DNA of 21,079 nt from Priapulus caudatus (Eukaryota > Priapulida > Priapulimorpha > Priapulimorphida > Priapulidae). Under the pieces are notes generated by a model. It searched no databases. It had not been told where the DNA came from and worked only from the letters and a program-made list of their open reading frames with translations. The DNA lies in contig NW_014580076.1 of NCBI RefSeq assembly GCF_000485595.1, forward strand, positions 1 to 21,079. The letters are read 5' to 3'. This document shows positions 9,287 to 18,484 of the stretch, in pieces; the stretch's first letter is position 1; each line of letters begins with the position of its first letter. A program made the position numbers and the translations under genes.

Positions 9287-9449
9287 TGTACAGTTATGAT
9301 ATTGTTCATTTAGTTATATTAACGGAGAGAAAGAATTCTGACAGTTATCGTTATACTGTATTTACATTAGTTCCCTTTCATTTGTTTCAGCGTGTCACTT
9401 ACATTTTCTAGTGAAATAAAACTTCATTCAGGAAACGAGTTCTTCTTTA
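9287..9449 (+). repeat. 5' LTR, 163 bp
   Basis: Starts TGTACAGTTATGATATTG and ends ACGAGTTCTTCTTTA. It differs from the 3' LTR only at the A of CGTGTCACTT and the second A of CAGGAAACG. An AATAAA signal lies at 9415-9420. The end is TA rather than the canonical CA. The boundary is fixed by where similarity to the 3' LTR and the target duplication meet. Confidence 0.95.
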
Positions 9450-9476
9450 TGTAAGCGACACCTTCCTGCCTTCGCT

Positions 9477-10079
9477 ATGGTGATAGTTGCCTGCCCCATC
9501 CTGGGATGTGAATACCAGACGGAAGATACCACTGAGGGCATCGCCATCGCCACATTGAATATTCATGCGCTATCGCACCAACCCACGAAGACCGTCCGTC
9601 CAAAAGGTCCAAAACTCGAGCGCCCCCGCATCGACATGGGCGTGGAAACTGAGACGTGGAACACCTTCGTGCGCCGGTGGGAAGCATTTCGTCGTGGATC
9701 GGAGATCGACGACACTTTGGCACCCCGGCAGCTACTCCAGTGCGCGAGCGATGCCCTATCCGACGTCATCCTCAAATCAGACCCTTCCATCATGGACAAG
9801 TCCATCGAAGAGGTTCTAGCGGTAATGCGCGCGTTTACCGTCATCCCCGTCGCCACGGGCGTCCTTCGTGCCGAGCTGGTACAGATGCGACAGGGCGCAG
9901 ACGAGCTCTTCCGCGCATTCGCGGCGCGCGTTCGTGGCAAAGCGGAAACGTGTGGCTTTAGAAGTAAATGTACGTGTGACTGCGGATCGACCATCGAGGA
10001 CGACTACACAGACGAGATGATTCGTGACGATGGCAGGCATCGCCCTCGCCCTCGCCCTCGCCCTCGCCGGCATCACTGA
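9477..10079 (+). pseudogene. gag: gag, N-terminal part, frameshifted at its end
   Basis: Gag forms the particle that packages retrotransposon RNA. The frame opens at the ATG 27 bases after the 5' LTR and runs 200 residues. Residues 6-34 hold a C2H2-like arrangement (C6, C11, H30, H34). A capsid-like helical region follows, including ETETWNTFVRRWEAFRR (about residues 57-73) and ELVQMRQGADELFRAFAARV (about 130-149). Up to about 10023 it reads as expected for this Gypsy group; then it slides into an Arg-Pro repeat (RPRPRPRPRR) and stops at 10077-10079. The proper continuation lies in the next frame from about 10024, so a small indel near 10030 broke the gene. Family assignment rests on position and downstream pol; Gag sequences are poorly conserved. 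Confidence 0.8.
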
Positions 10080-10359
10080 CATAGACATACGCCGTGAGGC
10101 GCTCGCCGCTGAGGATATTCAAAAGAAGGCTGTGAACGACGTCATTGCCCTCGTCGAGAGCAAGGAAATGGCACGAAATGCGTTTCCATCGTCGTCGTCT
10201 CTCTCGGCTGTGTCCACATTCAGACGCGCCAATGCGCCGCCTAAAGTCGACCCGCCACCGGTTGCCGCCAAAGTGCCAGGAATCCGGCACCTGCCGGCTG
10301 ACAGACAGCAGCATGCGCCGTGCCCTGATTGCGGCAAGGTATTCTACCTGTTCACTTAG
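10024..10359 (+). pseudogene. gag: gag, C-terminal part with zinc-binding motif, ended by a TAG
   Basis: Continues gag in a different frame: AGITDIDIRREALAAEDIQK, then a Pro/Ala-rich linker and CPDCGKVFYLFT before TAG at 10357-10359. Reading on past the TAG in the same frame gives NAFGWNSKPHKQCIDCF and a basic RRRGRGRKR patch. The whole is a CX2C-X21-CX2C cluster, counting the stop as one position, and looks like the nucleic-acid-binding end of Gag. The stop falls inside the cluster, so it is better read as a nonsense mutation than as a true Gag end. A 33-base in-frame insertion (four GCCCTC units, 10042-10065, between two GGCATC copies) sits at the start and gives ALALALALAG. Confidence 0.75.
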
Positions 10360-12396
10360 AACGCCTTCGGCTGGAACTCCAAACCCCACAAGCAGTGTAT
10401 CGATTGCTTCCGTGCAAGCCGTCGGAGGGGGCGTGGTAGAAAGCGTGCCACTGCACCCGCAGCAGAGGCAAATGCGCTGGCAGCAACACCCTCGTCCTTG
10501 GTGGCTCAAGTCTCGGCATGCACTGCACCAGGCAGCAGATCCCCGTCACCGCGACGACGTCGCTGCCGCCACCGCAGGAAACCCGAGGTTGTTCTCCTGG
10601 AACATCATATATTCCGTGCTGATGAATGGCGTCGTGCCCGCCTAGCAGATCACCCACGCGTCGAGGTCGCCATCTCCATGGTGAAGCATGGGTGCGGTGG
10701 TCCCTCGTCCCACCGCAAAAGTGTTGCAAGAGCCATCACAGACACCGGGGCGCAGTCAAACTTGTGGTCACTCCACTCGTACCTGGACGCCGGCTTCTCC
10801 CAAAGCGATCTCTTGCCAGTGAAGCTTGGGCTCAGCGCTGCTAACTCCTCGCCCATCGCCATTGACGGAGCGTTTTTCGCCTGCCTACAGGGCCGAGCAC
10901 CAGATGGCACCGATATCAGCGCTCGCTCCATGGTGTACGTCAGCCAAGATGTAACTGATCTCTATCTATCCTACGAGACCATGCTGGATCTAGAAATCAT
11001 TAACAGGAGCTTTCCGTCGGTTGGTGGCGCTCGGTCGGGCTCAGGGGATGCGCAATCTGCGGCAATGTCTCCCTCTGTCAACCCAACCCGTGCCCTCAAC
11101 GCTGGCTGCAGTGCACAACACGATGAGAGCATCACATGCAGTTGCCCTCAGCGCAGTGCGGTACCTCAACGCCCGGCAACCTTACCGTTCCCCTGCAAAC
11201 CAGAGGACAACGAGAAGATGAAGCAATGGCTTCTCGACCGCTACGCTGCATCAACTTTCAACACATGCCCTCATCGGCCACTCCCGTGCATGGCCGGCCC
11301 ACCAGTAGAGATTTACCTAGAACCCGACGCACAACCACGCACGTGTCACACGGCCGCTCCGGCTCGCAGGACCATAGACCTCCTCGCGACACTCGGTGCC
11401 GCCGGTGTCATCTTGAACCCAGACAAGTTCCAGTTTGCCGGGCGGGAGGCTGACTTTGCTGGCTTTCACATTTCTGATGACTCAATTGAACCGCTACCCA
11501 AATACCTGGACGCCATTCGCCACTTCCCGACGCCGACCTCGACGACTGACATCCACAGCTGGTTCGGCCTTGTCAACCAGGTCGCCAACTACGCACAGCT
11601 TCGAGATGTCATGGCGCCATTCAACCCCTTCCTGAGCCCGAAACAGAAATTCTGCTGGACGCTTGAGTTGGATGCGGCCTTCACCACCTCAAAGGGAGCA
11701 ATTGTACAGGCGATACGAAGTGGCATTGAGATTTTCGACACTGGGAAGCACACTTGCCTCCGCCCTGACTGGTTTACTCGAGGGATCGGATATTTCCTGC
11801 TCCAGCAACACTGCATGTGCACATTAGGGCTGCCGGACTGCTGCATAGACGGATGGCGAATTACGCTGGCAGGGTCGCGCTTCCTGTCCTTTTGTGAGCA
11901 ACGGTACGCACCCATCGAGGGCGAGGCACTGGCTGTTGCCTGGGGTCTTGAGCAGACCCGCTACTTCATCCAGGGGTGCAACGACCTGGTTGTGGTTATG
12001 GACCACAAACCCTTGGTAAAAATCCTGGGAGACCGAACCCTCGACGAGATCTCGAACACACGTCTGTTCCGACTAAAGCAGAGAACCCTCCCTTGGCACT
12101 TCCGTATCGCCCACCTACCTGGCAAGACGAACTTCGCGGCCGACGCGACATCTCGTCATCCATCCCCATCCAGCGAGATGGCAAGTATCGTGGTTGAGCC
12201 AGCGATCTCAGCGGCAATCCGGCGTGAAACTGAGGAACTGTCCTCTATCTCTTGGAGCACATTGCCATCGAGTCCGAGAAAGACGATTCTATATCCGCCC
12301 TTCGCCGTGCAATTGAGAATGGATTCCAGGAGAGTGACCACCTCCTCCCACACGTTGCGCCCTATTGGCAATAACGTGACGGCCTCTACGTCCTAG
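10360..12396 (+). pseudogene. pol: pol, 5' part: protease, deleted reverse transcriptase, RNase H
   Basis: In frame with the gag C-terminus after the TAG. A retropepsin-type protease has its catalytic motif DTGAQS at 10741-10758. A linker follows (FPCKPEDNEKMKQWLLDRYA, then CPHRPLPCMAGPPVEIYLE), which normally precedes the RT. At 11362-11370 the frame passes from CHTAAPA straight to RRTIDLLATLGAAGVILNP, a segment belonging after the RT catalytic centre. No YxDD-type motif is present, so fingers and palm are missing by an in-frame deletion. The thumb/connection follows (FAGFHISDDSIEPLPKYLDA), then RNase H with putative acidic residues D (11767), E (11923) and D (12001, in VVVMDHKPL) and a HLPGKTNFAADATSRHP end. 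The frame leaves pol at about 12243 and stops at 12394-12396. Confidence 0.9.
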
Positions 12397-13802
12397 ACAA
12401 CGTCGTTGTGTATGAGGATCGTGTTGTTGTGCCGCCATCACTCCGCCGTTCCGTGCTGGAGAACTTGCATGCAGCTCACCAGGGCGTGTCGTCCATGGAA
12501 CTTCGCGCACGAGCCATGATCTTCTGGCCTGGCATCACTGCCGATATTTACAAAATCCGTGCGGAATGCGATGAGTGCAACAAGAATGCTCCTTCCCAAG
12601 CACCTCTTCCGTCCATGCCGGCAACACCACCATCCACACCGTTTGAAGCTGTGTTTGCAGATTTCCTCAATTTCGGTGGGCACCATTACCTCGTGGTGGG
12701 AGACCGCTTCTCTGGATGGGTCGAAATTTTTGCGTCCCCGGTGGGATCGCCCCGGGCAGGAGCTATGGGCCTCATTGCAAGTCTTTGCACATTCTTTGCA
12801 ACATTTGGGGTGCCGGAGGAGTTATCCAGCGACGGAGGGCCGGAATTCACCGCCAGCGCCACTCGCGACTTCCTCTATCGCTGGGGCATCAGCCACCGAG
12901 TCTCATCCGCTCAGCACCCTCAGTCGAATGGGCGGGCGGAAGTGGCCGTGAAGTCAGCAAAGCGTCTCCTACGGTCAAATGTTGGTCCGACAGGCGTGTT
13001 AGACAATGACAGGTTGCTATGTGCGCTGCTGCAGCTCCGCAACACCCCGGATCCGGACTGCAACGTTTCACCGGCCCAGATCGTCTTTGGGAAACAGCTG
13101 CGTAACTCATTCTCTTTTGTGAACCGCCAGGAGAAGTACTCGAACCCTTTTGTCCACCCGGAATGGCAAGAGGCATGGCACTCGAAGGAGGTCGCGCTAC
13201 GAGCGAGATTTGTGAAGTCGTCTGAGAGCCTGAATGAGCATGTGCGCCCCCTGCGTCCCATACATGACGGCGACAGGTGCTTCATCCAGAATCAAGTGGG
13301 GAACTCGCCAAAGCGATGGGACCGCACCGGCACGGTCGTCGAGACTCTTGGCCACGACCAATACCGCATTAAAGTGGACGGGTTCGGGCACCTCACCACA
13401 CGGAACCGGAAGTTCCTCCGAGCATTTGTTCCGGCTTCTACCGAGATCCAGGAACGGGCCCATACAGGACCATCTATGCCGTCGCTGGCACCACCAGCTC
13501 TCAAACCACCAGATGCTGCCCTGCCTCGTCCTGGTCTTCCATACGCTGCCCCACGCGATCCATGCACGGACACGCCTTGTGTTGCGCCGCCGAGTCCTTC
13601 AGCGCCGCATAAAAGGCCGACAGATGACGATCTCCCAGCAGCCACTCTGTCGCTGCCTACCCTGGCCCCTGCATTGCCTCCACATGGGCAGCCGCCGCCA
13701 CTCAGCATTGCTTCGCCTCCCACGCCATCACTGCGCCCTTGCCGTGCGATTCGCCAGCCTCGCGTCTATGAACCAGAGACCGGCCGCTGGATTTCTTCTT
13801 GA
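12243..13802 (+). pseudogene. pol: pol, 3' part: integrase
   Basis: The frame takes over after a one-base shift near 12241-12246 (LYLLEHIAIESEKDDSISAL), meets TAA at 12372-12374, and is then open for 476 codons to TGA at 13800-13802. Integrase inserts the DNA copy into chromosomes. The HHCC zinc domain has H 12468, H 12477, C 12567 and C 12576. The catalytic core has D at 12660 (ADFLNF), D at 12831 (SSDGGPEF) and E at 12939 (NGRAEV), with 35 residues between the last two, the classical D,D35E spacing. A small basic domain near 13300-13430 (KRWDRTGTVVETLGHDQYRI) matches the place of the GPY/F module. A Pro-rich tail ends in RQPRVYEPETGRWISS. The core residues are intact, but expression from upstream pol would need to cross the frameshift and stop. 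Confidence 0.92.
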
Positions 13803-13827
13803 GTTCGCGGCATTGCCCCCTCGAACT

Positions 13828-13840
13828 GGGGGGGGGGGGA
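13828..13840 (+). other. Polypurine tract
   Basis: Twelve G and one A directly before the 3' LTR, where plus-strand DNA synthesis is primed in LTR retrotransposons. Confidence 0.85.
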
Positions 13841-14003
13841 TGTACAGTTATGATATTGTTCATTTAGTTATATTAACGGAGAGAAAGAATTCTGACAGTT
13901 ATCGTTATACTGTATTTACATTAGTTCCCTTTCATTTGTTTCAGCGTGTCGCTTACATTTTCTAGTGAAATAAAACTTCATTCAGGATACGAGTTCTTCT
14001 TTA
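13841..14003 (+). repeat. 3' LTR, 163 bp
   Basis: Same ends as the 5' LTR, with G in CGTGTCGCTT and T in CAGGATACG as the only differences. AATAAA lies at 13969-13974. Confidence 0.95.
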
Positions 14004-14008
14004 AATAC
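14004..14008. repeat. Right target-site duplication AATAC of the retrotransposon
   Basis: AATAC just after the 3' LTR. Its final C is also the first base of the pogo-like terminal repeat. Confidence 0.9.
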
Positions 14009-14330
14009 AGTAAAACTCGCATAAGATGCCATCGTCTAACACGTCAATTCGCTTAAGTCGTCATGGAAGTCAAAGTCCACATTTTCTCTAATGATAAATT
14101 CATATGAATACCCCCGCCAAAGTCGTCATTTACAAGCCGTCATTATGTACAAGTCATCACCCTCCCATGTAATACAAACAACAGTAAAATTCTATCCGTA
14201 TATATATATCCTGTCTGAGTAGGAATGGAGGAGGTTTCTTCGAGAGGAACAAAATCCTCGATGACAACGAGCCCTTCAGGATCCTCAAACTCAACGTTTG
14301 GTGCATGTTCTCTTCAAGTCGGTGTCCTTG
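14008..14330 (-). mobile_element. Truncated pogo/Tigger-like DNA transposon end
   Basis: CAGTAAAACTCGCATAAG preceded by TA (14006-14007, also 9284-9285) has the form of a pogo/Tigger terminal repeat with its TA target. Subterminal GTCGTCAT, GCCGTCAT and GTCATCAC motifs follow (14079-14161). On the minus strand a short acidic frame (EHAPNVEFEDPEGLVVIEDF, about 14300-14240) runs toward this end and could be the tail of a transposase, but that is weak. No opposite terminus (a GAGTTTTACTG-type end) was found, so the copy is truncated. Confidence 0.45.
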
Positions 14331-14920
14331 TGAGTCGTGACGCTTGTATCTTTTTAAACTGTGTTCTGCTGTGTTGACTGTTGGGTCGGTGGGGGAAAAT
14401 TGATGGGAGATAATCTGGATGTAGAGAATCTTTTGATGGCCGTTCTATAAAAATTTAAAGAAAGGTTTTTGTAAATTATCTTTGAAAAGGACTATATTTT
14501 ATTATTTATTGCCATGAAGAAAAATAATTCAAACATTTTAAATATTCATAGTTTTTCGTCACACTATAATCTGATTCAGATCCACTTGCTTCATTTCGTC
14601 ACGCTCAGCTAGAATTATTCGATTTTCTGTTCTCTGGTAGCAATGACGGCTCTACTATAATTTTAGACTAATTTATTGGTCTAGTACTAGTAGTAGTAAT
14701 TAAGTCTAGATTGAAGCTTTGAAATGGAATCTCTGCACGTGTAATTTTGATTCCCAACTTGAACTGTATTAAAATTATCTGATTCTAAGAGTAAGAAACA
14801 GAAACCGAAATGAATCTAAAGCGAAGTGAGCCTTTGGATCAACATTTTACATATATAACTTCTTACGAGTATACTCACTATATTCGTGTATAATGGTTAT
14901 AACATTATTCATAGAGGGCC
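14331..14920. other. AT-rich gene-free stretch
   Basis: No supported reading frame, RNA or element end; frequent stops in every frame. Confidence 0.5.
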
Positions 14921-15196
14921 GTACCTCGTGGGGCTCATAGGGTTTATGTCCCCCAGGGTACTACCGGAACGTACCCTGGTCACTATTTGATATAGTTAGG
15001 GTTAGGGTTAGGGTTAGAGTTTGGGTTAGGGAGTAGGCGTAGGCGACTCCCTAGACTCGTTAGTGGAGTAGGCGAGGTGCGGTCCGGCATATTAGATAGT
15101 ACCAGGATATGTTCCGGTATACCGGACCGTACCCATGCAGGGTACGTTCCGGCAGTACCATGGGGGACATAGACCCTCTCAGCCCTAGTGGGGTGG
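14921..15196. mobile_element. Foldback element (MITE) carrying TTAGGG repeats
   Basis: The 39 bases at 14940-14978 (GGGTTTATGTCCCCCAGGG through ACGTACCCTG) and 15138-15176 are inverted copies matching at 36 of 39 positions. Weaker pairing continues outward through GGGCTCATA/GGGCTGAGA. About 160 bases lie between the arms, including the telomere-like repeats and GTAGGCG-type repeats. A smaller GGTCCGG/CCGGACC pairing lies inside. The sharp arms suggest a foldback MITE, but no target duplication or family could be assigned. Confidence 0.7.
14995..15032 (+). repeat. Interstitial telomere-like (GTTAGG)n
   Basis: Six hexamers: GTTAGG three times, GTTAGA, GTTTGG, GTTAGG, then GAG. It matches the animal telomere repeat TTAGGG but is short and internal. 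Confidence 0.9.
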
Positions 15197-15679
15197 GTAG
15201 AGGGGGCTTTTGCCCCCGTTTTTGTTACAGAAGGGTAGCCGCTAAACCAGGTTTAACTGAGGCCTTTTCTAGTTTTACCGAGTTTTAAAAATATATGATA
15301 GATGACAAGATAAACCTAGCTAACTAGTATAGTTCATCGATCATTTTAATGGTTTTATTCTATCATCGAATCTGCATGGAATAATGTAGTGGATAATGTG
15401 CTCGTACAGCCGGTGCAAGCCACCTCCGCTCACATGCTTCTAAAATAGAAAACTCCATAAACTAATTATAATGGTACACAAACAAGAATTGAACCGGCTG
15501 CTATGCAGGGTTAATGCCGAAGCTCTTGCGTGCACAAGCGTGCATGTGTGCATGAGCGCATACGGGCGTGCATGCATGCATGTGTGCATAATATGCATTG
15601 GAGCGTGTATAAAAGAATGCGCGCGCGGTGTGGGTTGGTAACTATTTGTCAGAGAAGAATTGAAGCACTGGGTTACATC
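15197..15679. other. Gene-free stretch with a GTGCATGC-rich patch
   Basis: No gene. Around 15528-15602 the sequence is rich in GCGTGC, GTGCATG and a GCATGCATGCATG run. The Met/His-rich minus-strand reading across it is a composition effect. Confidence 0.5.
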
Positions 15680-16134
15680 TAAGGCACACCGCAACCAGCC
15701 CGATTTTTGACAACAATGAAGCGATGAAAGCGGTGGAAAGCGATGAAACGATTGAAGAACGATTCAGCGTGTGCGCGTATCATTTGAGACGAGTTTATTT
15801 TATCGGGGTGATCGTTCCAAAATCGAAACATGTTTGATTTTGAACCGATATATTTGGAGCGCGATTTTGTGGTGGGCGTGACTTGGAAATTGAACAGCAG
15901 TGTGCGAGTGGCTGTGTAAAGGATTTTCGCACACTCAATCGCATTGATGCGCTTGATGTCGCGTTGACCGCAATTGTATTTTTATTCGTCAAGCTCGCAT
16001 ATTCCAGCCCGCCCCCAGCAACCTACATCGCTTCAATCGGCTTCATCGCTATCATCGCCTTTCATCCCTTCCATCGCCTTCATCGCTTCATCGCTTCATC
16101 GTTTGTAAAAATCGGCTGGTGTGCGGTGGCCTTA
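15680..16134. mobile_element. Inverted-repeat element (MITE), about 455 bp, GATGAAGC motifs
   Basis: The left end TAAGGCACACCGCAACCAGC and the right end (other strand) TAAGGCCACCGCACACCAGC are inverted copies. Similarity continues through CGATTTTT and strings of GATGAAGCGATGAA on both sides (15714-15765; 16025-16102 on the opposite strand). Arms exceed 80 bases with small indels. The flanking bases do not give an unambiguous duplication, so no superfamily is named. A minus-strand reading in the middle has no recognisable domain. Confidence 0.7.
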
Positions 16135-16308
16135 AACAACCCAGAGGGTAGGAATTAATACCATAAACTGTCGAGGATTATTACCCAGCTTTATGAGTTA
16201 ACCTGACCGGTTGCTTTGTCTGTACACCGCAGAGAAGTTGGGCCTATATAGAGACAGATTGGAAGAAATATTCTCCGAGTTGTTTCTCTCTCCATGTATA
16301 CGAAATTC
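16135..16308. other. Spacer without a gene
   Basis: No supported feature. Confidence 0.45.
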
Positions 16309-16416
16309 GTGTGTGTATATATATATATATATTTGTGTGTGCGTGCGTGCGTGTGTGTGAGTGGGTGGGGTGGGAGGGGGGGGTGCTGTACGCGCGCGCG
16401 CGCGTGTGTGTGTGTG
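16309..16416 (+). repeat. Compound microsatellite (GT)n(AT)n(GT)n(G)n(CG)n(GT)n
   Basis: GTGTGTGTATATATATATAT, then GTGTGCGTGCGTGCGTGTG, a G-run, CGCGCGCGCGCG and GTGTGTGTGTG. Alternating purine-pyrimidine DNA of this kind favours Z-form. Confidence 0.92.
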
Positions 16417-17139
16417 AAAGAGAGGGTGAATTGCACGTGCACGATGCGCGGCTCTCCATGGATAATAAACACGGCAAAAGTAGGTGCCTCGGCAGTGGAA
16501 CGCTTGTAGATCACGCTGCAAGTGAGTTTTTAGTGCATTGATCATGAACTTCCAGTGACCCGCCGTCTAGCTGGCTCAGGGAACGTTGTTCGCATATGCA
16601 GTCCGGAGATCGCGACCGAGCACTCGCGAAAACGTGTTATTCCAGTAGTGCTTATTTGTTTTACGGCACATGCCGTATGATTTTATACAGGCGATGGTAG
16701 TGATATTCTGATTTTCACTTGGAGTCTCACAGCAAGTATACACCGTTGGAGCAAGTAAGTACTATGCATGTGTATGGCAGCCATAATTATAGCTCTATGC
16801 TACGCACACGGATGTAGGCATTATTGTATACGTATTTACACGTAACGCATCGAATTATATTTTTGATAGCAGCGTGTGACCACGAGGAATCGTTGAGTCA
16901 TCGTAGCAGCAACGCATGAATGCAGTGAACAGTTTTGAAAAAAACACGAATTTCTCCGTTGAGTTACGCTCCAGGCAAATATACGTTTAAATAGATGTGG
17001 TTTCGTCAACTTGTGAAATCAACGAAAGATTGTACACGTACGTCTAACGTCATATAACTAACATAGTAACGATGGCATATGGTACGCGATAACACGCAGA
17101 CTAGGCAGTACTGTCCCATCCCAGGTACGTACGTTATAT
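16417..17139. other. Gene-free stretch
   Basis: No coding frame of convincing length or composition; no element ends recognised. Confidence 0.5.
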
Positions 17140-17167
17140 CAGGAGTCTATCAATTGATAGACTCCTG
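17140..17167. repeat. Perfect 28-bp palindrome
   Basis: CAGGAGTCTATCAA (17140-17153) is followed without spacer by its exact reverse complement (17154-17167). TTATATC occurs just outside on both sides in the same orientation (17134-17140, overlapping the first base of the palindrome, and 17169-17175). Confidence 0.9.
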
Positions 17168-18484
17168 GTTATATCGTATGCATTGTCAGCTCTGCCCGTG
17201 TGTTTCTTCGCTATGTGTGCATAGCCGCGGTCTCTCGACCGCTCACGGATCGCTCACTCACCGCTCTCGGTCACGGACGCTGCGTGGGGTCTGCTCGGAT
17301 AGAAAATTACTTACGAGTACGATTACGGAGAAATGTCGGCGCCAATGTCGGATTCAGAGTACGATGCTCATATCAGGATCATATCATATGTATCAGATAC
17401 AGGCGTGACCTTGAGGGAGAAGTTTTCGAGCATGCGACAACGATTAAATGCTCCCTTATTTATGCGAATCACGGCTTATATACGAACCGCGCGACCCGAA
17501 TATATATGAACTACTCTTCTTGAACCGAATTCCAAATTCTCACCAATTCACGTGCGAAAAGCGTCAGACAATCAAAGCACGGGTCAATACTAACCTCCTG
17601 CACTATATACTACTAGGCTTGAACAAATTAAGACATCAGCCTTTTTCCATAATTTCCTGCTATGAGTAATGGCCTATAGAAAAATAAATGTAGGGCGCAA
17701 GACCTAAACACATTAAATTTGGTCTATACAGGCAAAGGGTGGGCGATAGTTTTTAGCAACGATGCCGTTTGATGATTTCTTGTTAATATTCTGTGTTCTT
17801 ATATTTTAGAACATTCCTATTCTCTCCATTCTCATGCGCAGTCATTACAAGAAGGAAGACCGTTGAAAGTTAAATATTTGTAGGGGTATAAAGAAGGGAG
17901 GGGACGTAACTGAGAGAGTGACAAGAACAATTTAATGTAGAAGGAGACGGGAACGGGTTCAATTTGAAAAGTTCTAGAGAAACAAGCCAATATAGCAGGT
18001 AAATGACAGTCAAGTAGAATCGGCGAGTAGAGAATAAGTCGGCGAATGAGAGGAGATTAGAGAGAAGTAGTGAGGGAAATAGATGGAAGAGAATGAAGAG
18101 TATGGTGGAAGGGTGCATGGTAGTAGAAGAGTAACGAATATCTGCAGTGTTCAACTTTCTTACCATGCATTCAGTAACTTCATACCCCACATTACACTTC
18201 TCTGCTTCCCATTCACACACATCTATCCATTTGCTTATTCTATATCCCTTTAGCCCATTCCTCTTTTCTGTCTATTCTGTAACTTTCTTACCTCTTCAAC
18301 CTAATTGATGTTACTATATAATTATATACCGTCTCCCGATTATCTAGAACTGCTTTCTCTTCGGTCGCATCATGCATCGTTTTGCCCACAGAGGGCGCTA
18401 CCATGCAGCTAAATGTAGCTTTGCTGGACACCCAGTCAAGCGCCCATCGTCCTACTAAAATGCCCCGAGTCCGTGCGTGAATGA
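17168..18484. other. Gene-free stretch
   Basis: A purine-rich strand from about 17860 to 18120 leaves a 116-codon pyrimidine-rich frame open on minus (17870-18220). It has Ser/Leu-rich low-complexity composition and no domain, so I do not call it a gene. ACAGAGGGCGCTACC at 18389-18403 resembles the GAGGGCGC motif of dispersed animal repeats. Nothing else supported. Confidence 0.45.

Larger units (their letters stand above)
9287..14003 (+). mobile_element. Ty3/Gypsy LTR retrotransposon, young but defective
   Basis: Two 163-bp LTRs, 98.8% identical, bound a 4.4-kb interior with gag, aspartic protease, RNase H and integrase in the Ty3/Gypsy order (integrase last). A 5-bp duplication AATAC flanks the element. 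A G-rich polypurine tract abuts the 3' LTR. The reverse transcriptase core is absent, and gag and pol carry two frameshifts and two stops, so this copy cannot supply its own polymerase. LTR divergence of 2 in 163 implies about 0.6% change per copy, or about 27 changes over the interior; the small lesions could therefore postdate insertion. Directly after the 5' LTR comes TGTAAGCGACACC, which lacks the usual TGG start of a tRNA primer site, so I do not name a primer. Confidence 0.95.

Noticed and set aside
9450-9467. tRNA primer-binding site of the retrotransposon
   Set aside because: The bases after the 5' LTR start TGTAAGCG rather than TGG, and I cannot match them to a tRNA 3' end with confidence.
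14995-15032. True chromosome end
   Set aside because: Only six imperfect hexamers, internal to a foldback element, with ordinary sequence on both sides.
15440-15694. Met/His-rich minus-strand frame, and a possible tRNA-type B box (GGTTCAATTC) near 15486-15496
   Set aside because: The frame follows the GCATGC-rich patch, and the would-be T-arm flanks do not pair, so there is no tRNA or SINE support.
17870-18220. 116-codon minus-strand frame
   Set aside because: Opposite strand is a purine-rich stretch; the peptide is Ser/Leu-rich low complexity without a recognisable domain.
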